Positions 57,802 to 64,000 of a DNA stretch of 64,000 nt are shown here, piece after piece. How positions within the stretch are numbered: position 1 is the first letter of the stretch; each line of letters opens with the position of its first letter. The stretch spans positions 14,074,001 through 14,138,000 of the forward strand of contig CM060896.1 of the NCBI GenBank assembly GCA_030762935.1, given 5' to 3'. Source of the stretch: Hymenopus coronatus (Eukaryota; Arthropoda; Insecta; Mantodea; Hymenopodidae). The position numbers and the translations under genes were made by a program. The notes beneath the pieces are model-generated. The model searched no databases and had not been told where the DNA came from. It saw only the letters and a list, made by a program, of their open reading frames with translations.

Positions 57802-58643
57802 ACTTTCTCTACTTTTACGATGTATATAGTGTATAGAGAAGGTATTGTATTTCAACCAAAAATTCGAAAACGTGATCACACTGGAAATACATGTTTTGGG
57901 TCCTCCTGAATCCAAAAAAAGGATTTTTGGAAAAAAAAACGTTTCTATCTGTGGAAAGCATAGCTCAGAAACAAAAAGTCCGTTAAATACCAAGCTTGGT
58001 ATTTACGTTTGGTATCTTCCTAGGTTGCGACACGAAGATTTTCAGGAATATCCCCCACCCCCATCTATCCTTTACACGGAACTTTTTTCGAAAATAATAA
58101 TTCTCTCAAAAATGGCTCAAATGAATTTTATTAAAATATCTTATATGTAAGATATTTACATGCCAAATAAAATACATATATTGAATTTTCTGGTAATAGC
58201 GTCTGAAGACTACATTATTCTTGATGAATTTTATGGAATTTTGAATAACTGCTAAACCGTAAGACATGGACAAGAACTCACTAAACCAAAAATATAGACC
58301 ACGTTTAAACACACGATTTATGTTATATACATGTTTTGTGGAATTGATCGTATTTAGATGTTCCTTGTTTTTGGTTTCAGCTTTGATAATCTTATACTTT
58401 TCTCATACAAGTATTTGTCAACTCCTGTTAATACAAACAAAGGAACTTCAGTCACATAGCAACCAGCTTTTGACTTTGACTTTAACCTATGGTACCCTAA
58501 TTTCGCTTCCACTTACAAGGAACTAAGTATTAAGACTGCTATCTTTATCTTGATTAGCATTAAGTAAATATAAGAAAAAGCTTTTTTTAAGAAAAATTGG
58601 ATGCAGAGATGTATAGAAAGCCATGTGAATGGAACACGTCAGA
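57802..58643 (-). repeat. R850, full length (unit 2)
   Basis: Counterpart of 29537-30376. Ends GGAACACGTCAGA. Confidence 0.92.
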
Positions 58644-59073
58644 TTATCAAAAAAACAAAACCAAAAATAAAACAACAACTAAAGGTTTGACCGTTTTTAC
58701 CCACATGCCTGTACTTCTCAAGCATCTATTTGGTTATTTATGGTTGGCCACATTTGAAAACTTTGTAGCTCCTTTTTTGGTTCTATGGATATTTAAATAT
58801 ATAATAGCTACATAATTTGTACACAATGTAGAATCACTTTACATTTAGAATGAAATAAGATTGCGCAATCTCAGGCTGCCAATTTAAACTCTCAAAAAGA
58901 CACAGGTGGATCAAGGTGCTAGAGGAAGTAGAAGAAGACGAAGAAGAAGAAAGAAACGTTACAAGTCTGCCAACATCGAGGAAAGTAATCTTCTCAATAA
59001 AATATCTGTTCACTTTATTATAATCTTAGTAGTTTTATCTCTTTATACATATATTAAGAAATTTATTTTATTG
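58644..59073. other. Non-coding stretch (unit 2 copy of 30377-30803)
   Basis: Includes a GAA/GAC-rich tract near 58922-58955. No gene recognised. Confidence 0.5.
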
Positions 59074-59328
59074 TCACAAATATAATAAAAAGTTATTTAT
59101 CCACGGATTCATTCCTGCGGTGCAAATTACAGCTTCTTCAAAATGTCCGCCATCAAAAGTCTCAATGGAAGATAATGTTCTAATATGGGGATTCTGCCAT
59201 CTACAGAAATAAAGCTGAACTGTTTCAACCTGGTCAGCAAAAGATGGTAGCACATGTGTATTTATCGAGTCTGGTTGCATAATAATCAAATACGGTGTAA
59301 AAATACAAAAAGCCTTAATGAGTTTCAT
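59074..59328 (-). CDS. Small ORF with a signal-like N-terminus (unit 2)
   Basis: 84 codons; MKLIKAFCIFTPYLIIMQP at the start and GGHFEEAVICTAGMNPWINN near the end, then four extra residues compared with unit 1 because the stop differs. Not recognised. Every difference from the unit 1 copy is non-synonymous. Whether it is expressed cannot be told. Confidence 0.35.
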   Translation of the reverse strand: MKLIKAFCIFTPYLIIMQPDSINTHVLPSFADQVETVQLYFCRWQNPHIRTLSSIETFDGGHFEEAVICTAGMNPWINNFLLYL

Positions 59329-59439
59329 TGTCCCACTTTATTTATGAAAGATGCAGAAAAAATGACTATATTTAGGTATTTTTATATCTTAGTTTTGTTC
59401 ATTTTTACGTAAAAGTAATGATATGTTGCATACTAAAGC

Positions 59440-59775
59440 CTGTGACTGAATAATAAGAAGCAGTTAAGTACCTTAGGATAGCATCCATGCATGTGTTTTT
59501 AAATAAAAAAATTTTTGTAGTCGGATCGACCTACTTTGTGAGGTTAATCCAGACGAAAAGTTTGGTGAATCATAACGTATACGCAGAGTATTGGTTTTCA
59601 CATTGAGCTGTGACTGAATAATAAGAAGCAGTTAAGTACCTAAGGATAGCATCCATGCATGTGTTTTTAAATAAAAAAATTTTTGTAGTCGGATCGACCT
59701 ACTTTGTGAGGTTAATCCAGACGAAAAGTTTGGTGAAACATAACGTATACGCAGAGTATTAGTTTTCACATTGAG
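59440..59775. repeat. 168-bp tandem duplication
   Basis: Two nearly identical 168-bp units (59440-59607 and 59608-59775), each with CTGTGACTGAATAATAAG, AGCATCCATGCATGTG, the dispersed GTCGGATCGACCTAC motif and CGTATACGCAGAGTATT. The first unit overlaps the right edge of duplication unit 2; unit 1 has only one diverged counterpart. Confidence 0.95.
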
Positions 59776-59919
59776 CAATATTGCGTTCGTATCCAACTCC
59801 ACTAACAGAATTGGACTCGTATACGTTTCCACTGGCTGCCGTTCGAGTATAGTTTGAGGCGCTAGTCTGCCACAGAACGTCCCATAATTACCGCGCGCAT
59901 TCTCATCATTCTTCGGCAT
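59776..59919 (-). CDS. Possible first exon or short ORF
   Basis: From ATG at 59919 on the minus strand: MPKNDENARGNYGTFCGRLA, then TILERQPVETYTSP and LLVELDTNAIL. Its base composition is less AT-rich and richer in CG than the surroundings, which suggests real coding origin. The frame runs on into the 168-bp tandem repeats (to 59632), where it is unlikely to be coding. Not recognised; no donor was fixed with confidence. Confidence 0.3.
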
Positions 59920-62900
59920 TGTTTTCTGTTATTCTAATATTTGAAATATGTGATATACAATTTCATTGTTCAACTGCTTCGTTTTATTCTTGACATTTCT
60001 GTTAATTTCTAATTCCTTTTTATTAATTTCAATTTTCTTTATATAATCGTAGTAGTTTAAATTCCCCAAAGCTCAGAAACTACAAGAACGATCCCAAAAA
60101 TGACAATAAATAACGAGAATGCAACATCCATCACAAAATGGGTAGAAAGATCTTGTAAGCACCAAAGAAATATGGGAATATTATCAAGATTAGCTCTAAG
60201 GTTAGTGACTACCAATATAATCTTATATTAATTGCACAATAATACGTATTTGAAAGCAAATGTGACAGTGCAAGTACATATTATAAAGTAAATGTACATG
60301 TGTATATATCCACACAAATCACGATTACTGTCAATTTCTAAACAAGTTAAAGCTCACGTGAAACCGTATTTATATTAAAAGTATAAGCCGCAATGTGTTC
60401 ATTCAGTATAGATTGATGCTGACACTATTTGCTTTGTTCACCATTATGTATAAGCTACATCAAAATTGAGTACCTTTGCCGCTGTAATAACAATGTAAAT
60501 AAAGTCAGACAATTTAAGTGTTTATAAGCTGAATTATCTTTTGAATACACAGTTCAATAATCAATACCTATTATCATTACATATTTAAAATTTGCACGCA
60601 TTAATTAATGGCAAAAGATGCTGAGGGTGGTATATCAGATGAACATACATAAACCAACATCACTGCCTTCCTTTATATTGCAAACTGATTATAATAAGGA
60701 CATACTCTTAAACTAATGGGCAAAAAATTAAATCTGAAATCAAGAGCCTGGAAAAAGAGAATTTGTTAATATAATATTTTTCGTGCTAACCGAGTTTAAG
60801 TGCCTACCACACATCATCTGGCAAATTAAATATTTTTCTCAAGCGCAAATGGTTGAGAAAAAATATTGTATATCTTTACAATACAAACAAAAATCTTTTA
60901 ATATAATAATGCCTATATTTAAAACATGATTCTGAATTCTAATTCATGATGATGATGCTGATGGGATGGCATTACCTACAATCCTTTCCGCTATGCACAT
61001 TATGCATTGCTTTTACTCTATTTCCATTTCAAAAGCTTGCCTCTTCTTTTTGGGGGTAAGAATTACCCCAGAAGCCACGGATGACTATATTCTAATTATT
61101 AATATTTTAAAAAGTTTATTCTTGTTTTCACATTCTGAAATTGAATTTCCTAAAGTATTTCTGTCAGTCTGGTTGGCAGTGTTTACACCTGGCAATAACA
61201 GCAACAACAGCTATTGTTGTTGTTATTATTATTAATATTATCATCATCATTATTGTTTATGTACTAATCAATCTATTGTACTTGTTTCAGATATAGAACT
61301 GGCTATGAGGTTCCAGAAAATACCACATGGTGAACTGCTATGTTAGAAGACAGAAGATACTTATAAGTTACTTTTTGTGAACATGAGTATGGTCTTAGGA
61401 GTGCCTAGAAGTTGTTAAAAATAAAACTCTTGGAGGACTTTAGTAGAGCATGGTACAAGTGAAATGCTTGAGTAGTACTATATTATCTTGTAAAACAGTA
61501 ATGAAAATTTAAGTTAATTTAGTCGTTTTTATGCCTTACATGAAAAATACTTCACTGTGCACATTTTCAAATACTATGGATATACAAATAAACATAATGA
61601 ATCTCAGGAAAAAATATCAAACCTCAAAGCCTATAAAAGGCACATTTCCGTATTAAGTAAGAAATTTGAGAAGTTGTGTTCGGTTGTTTGAAGATTACGA
61701 CAATGTTCTCATACATAAGTTTCAAAATTGCTATAATATTACAAATATATTAACAGCACTATTAGATACAGATCCTTCGGGAGATCTTGCAAGCATAGTA
61801 CCAACAATGATTTTAAAGTTAATCGAATGTGTAGCTATCATAATATCAGATAAATGACTTTTAAACAATTTGAGATTATGCCTTTATAATTATACAAATA
61901 AGTAATTCATTAAAAAGGTTTCATCTAAAATTTTAGATTTTTTACAGAAAGAACTGCACTTTACTTAGCAAACCAATAAGAACATACAATAATCTATATT
62001 TAAATAGTAACATATTACATACTGTCTAAAACAGCGTAAGGCTTTTAGAATTTTAAATGGTATGGCTTAAAGAATACAAAATATTATGCACAAAAACCCT
62101 AAATGTAATTCCTCAGTTTCTGTATATGAACTTATTTTCTCTGTCATTACAATAATAATTAATGGAGCAATCTAAATATGTATGGAATAGGAAACTGATG
62201 CAAGTTTTGTGTAGGTATTAATTTTTCTAAACCGTATAAAGTCAAATGCTAAATTTGAACTAATCATGAAGGTAGCAAATTAACATGAAATATGTCTTTA
62301 AATCTTTATTGTATATTTTATATTCACAAATTCTGTTGCAATAATTGGAATTACAATAAGGAAATAGCCATTATTTTAGTCATTATTTATTACTTTTTTT
62401 ATTTGAAAAGATGCTTTCAATTTTAAAACCCTTCCCTGGTTACTATCATGTGTGTATGAGAGAAAAAACCGTGGAAGGGTACGTGCAATGTAGTGCACTA
62501 TTTGATGAAGGCAATTATTATGTAAAAGTTATAGAAAAAAGAGATATATAACTAAATAGTACATTGAATATATGTATCTATTTTTACTAAATTATTGTTT
62601 GTAATATATCCAACATGATAACAGTTTCATATTTGTACAGCTTTAAAATCCAGGTGTGTTTATTCTGTTAGGAAGAAACCGAATGCCACCTAATTAAAAG
62701 CCTTTACATGTTGCGTAGAAAATATTGAATTAGTATCCTTTTTATATATTTAAAGATTATATGATAATTTTTTCAGGCTCTGTGTGATGAATGCCATTAA
62801 TCTGATGCATAATATCCATTATGAAAAATGAATGCTAAGTTAGGACATAATTTTTTCTCTGCAATGGTTCTTTGGAGCCTTACCACAATTCAATGTGATT

Positions 62901-64000
62901 TCAAGTATCTCAAATTGCGTTTAATCAAAATGGAACTAATAGCGTGAAATATTATATAGTTTAATTTTTTTCCATACATTTACAATTCTGGTTTCAGAAC
63001 CAAAGATATTCAGGAAATATTGACATTAGCAGGAAAAATTATTGACTAATGTTTAATAAAATCAAGAAAAATTATTGACTAATGTTTAATTTTTCTCTGC
63101 AGAAAATTGAATAGCTCAGAATAACAAGTACTTCATAATATTTAGCATTTTCATTAATGTTTATTTGCTACCTTCATTCATTTCCTTCTCACATTATTCC
63201 ATTTTCTTGTATTTTGCTGTAGTTGTTTAGTTATTACATGTATGAGGTGTAGAACTTCATACTCTTTTTGACTTTGGTTGTGAATATCTATTTGCTATTT
63301 TAACACACTAATCACCTCAGCCTAAAATATTTTTTTGTGTGGCTCCTTAGCTTGTTATGGAATTTAGTTCAGCCCGTTCAGTGACCCAATTATTTGCCTT
63401 AAAAGTTCATACCCTTCTGAGGAATGTTTAGACATTTCAAAGATGATGTATATTTTTTCTAGAGCCTCACACTCCAACAGAAGATGCTTTAACACTGAAA
63501 ATAATTGCTACAGATGCAATAGAAGAAGTAATAAAATATACCCTGAATATTGATATGTCAGTTCACAATTATATGTATTTGCATGTAACATGCCAATTAA
63601 TGCCCTAAGAGTGTTAATAAATATATTTTAATTGTAGCTATGTTATTGCAAAAATTCTAGTAAAATAAACAGAAATTTATGGCTTATAAATTTATACTGT
63701 TTTTACTTTGTATTTAGCAAAAGTTGCTAATGATTGATTAAAATTTCACACCATGGTCATTTCAACAGCTAATGTGATAATTTCATATTGAAGCTAGGAA
63801 TTGACAAGCACCCTACATAAACAAAGCTCTTCCGAATTAAGTTTACAGACAGTTTAAATTCCCCAACCTAAATGATAAAATGATAGTGTATAATTCATAA
63901 TAGTCATTATTTAAATATATATTATTAATATAAAGATATCTGCAAATGTAAACCACAAGTGATTGTATTGATTTTATTTTACTTTTAAACTGTTTGTTTA
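59920..64000. other. AT-rich DNA without a supported gene
   Basis: No transposon or repeat of the families above was seen. Weak candidates: an exon-like piece after TTGTTTCAG (61291-61346, ending HGELLC and a stop), a 63-codon frame at 61666-61857 and a 46-codon frame at 62412-62552 (MLSILKPFPGYYHVCMREKT). None is recognised. A 26-bp phrase around AAAAATTATTGACTAATG is repeated at about 63038 and 63068. Confidence 0.5.
61194..61257. repeat. GTT/ATT/CAT trinucleotide microsatellite
   Basis: AAC and AGC units turn into GTT, ATT and CAT runs, with a small hairpin around ACAACAGCTATTGTTGTTG. Confidence 0.9.

Larger units (their letters stand above)
34676..59565 (+). repeat. Segmental duplication, unit 2
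   Basis: Direct copy of 8157-31285. Differences: R850 insertion at 37852-38737; Sola-like insertion at 38901-41738; loss of the equivalent of 17546-20132 at 47832/47833; an insertion at 57013-57620; many small indels. Its left boundary is the first base of an R850 copy. The hAT-like N-terminus that precedes unit 1 does not precede unit 2. Confidence 0.95.

Overview
The window is AT-rich, intron-bearing, gene-poor eukaryotic DNA built almost entirely of decayed transposable elements. The mix of mariner (D,D34D), Penelope-like elements with GIY-YIG endonuclease, CR1/jockey-type LINE tails, PIF/Harbinger, an arthropod-type hAT-like transposase, several tRNA-derived SINEs and a large non-autonomous repeat family points to an arthropod, most likely an insect with a large genome. 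Species cannot be told from the sequence. No intact host gene is recognised.

Layout. 1-8156 is a patchwork: an old mariner-type TIR element (1222-1988), a 1283-bp mariner with a dead transposase (3038-4320), a SINE with 10-bp target duplications (4670-4931), an internally deleted mariner (5133-5806), a LINE tail (about 6208-6890) and the front half of a hAT-like transposase relic (7144-8145).

The main structure is a direct segmental duplication. Unit 1 (8157-31285) and unit 2 (34676-59565) carry the same elements in the same order: hAT-like C-terminus, SINE, exon-like ORF, mariner relic, first Penelope relic, Harbinger genes, two SINEs, second Penelope relic and a small open frame. The units differ by large events. 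Unit 2 has gained a 2838-bp TIR transposon of possible Sola type (38901-41738), an extra 886-bp repeat copy (37852-38737) and a 0.6-kb insertion (57013-57620). It lacks about 2.6 kb (17546-20132 of unit 1) that holds a LINE tail and the first three exons of the Harbinger Myb/SANT gene. A 3.4-kb spacer (31286-34675) lies between. The pair may be a true tandem duplication or two haplotypes joined by the assembler; the sequence alone cannot decide.

The most striking component is a repeat family I call R850 (about 830-930 bp, roughly twenty full or partial copies on both strands, near a quarter of the window). It has fixed ends (TCTGATGTG at one, GAGAAAGT followed by A5 at the other), a 14-16-bp palindrome close to the second end, an internal CA-rich microsatellite, and insertions into A-runs. 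Comparison of the two units gives a clean filled/empty site pair. No encoded protein could be assigned to it; a Helentron-like (HINE) origin is a hypothesis. 59920-64000 is AT-rich DNA with no supported gene.
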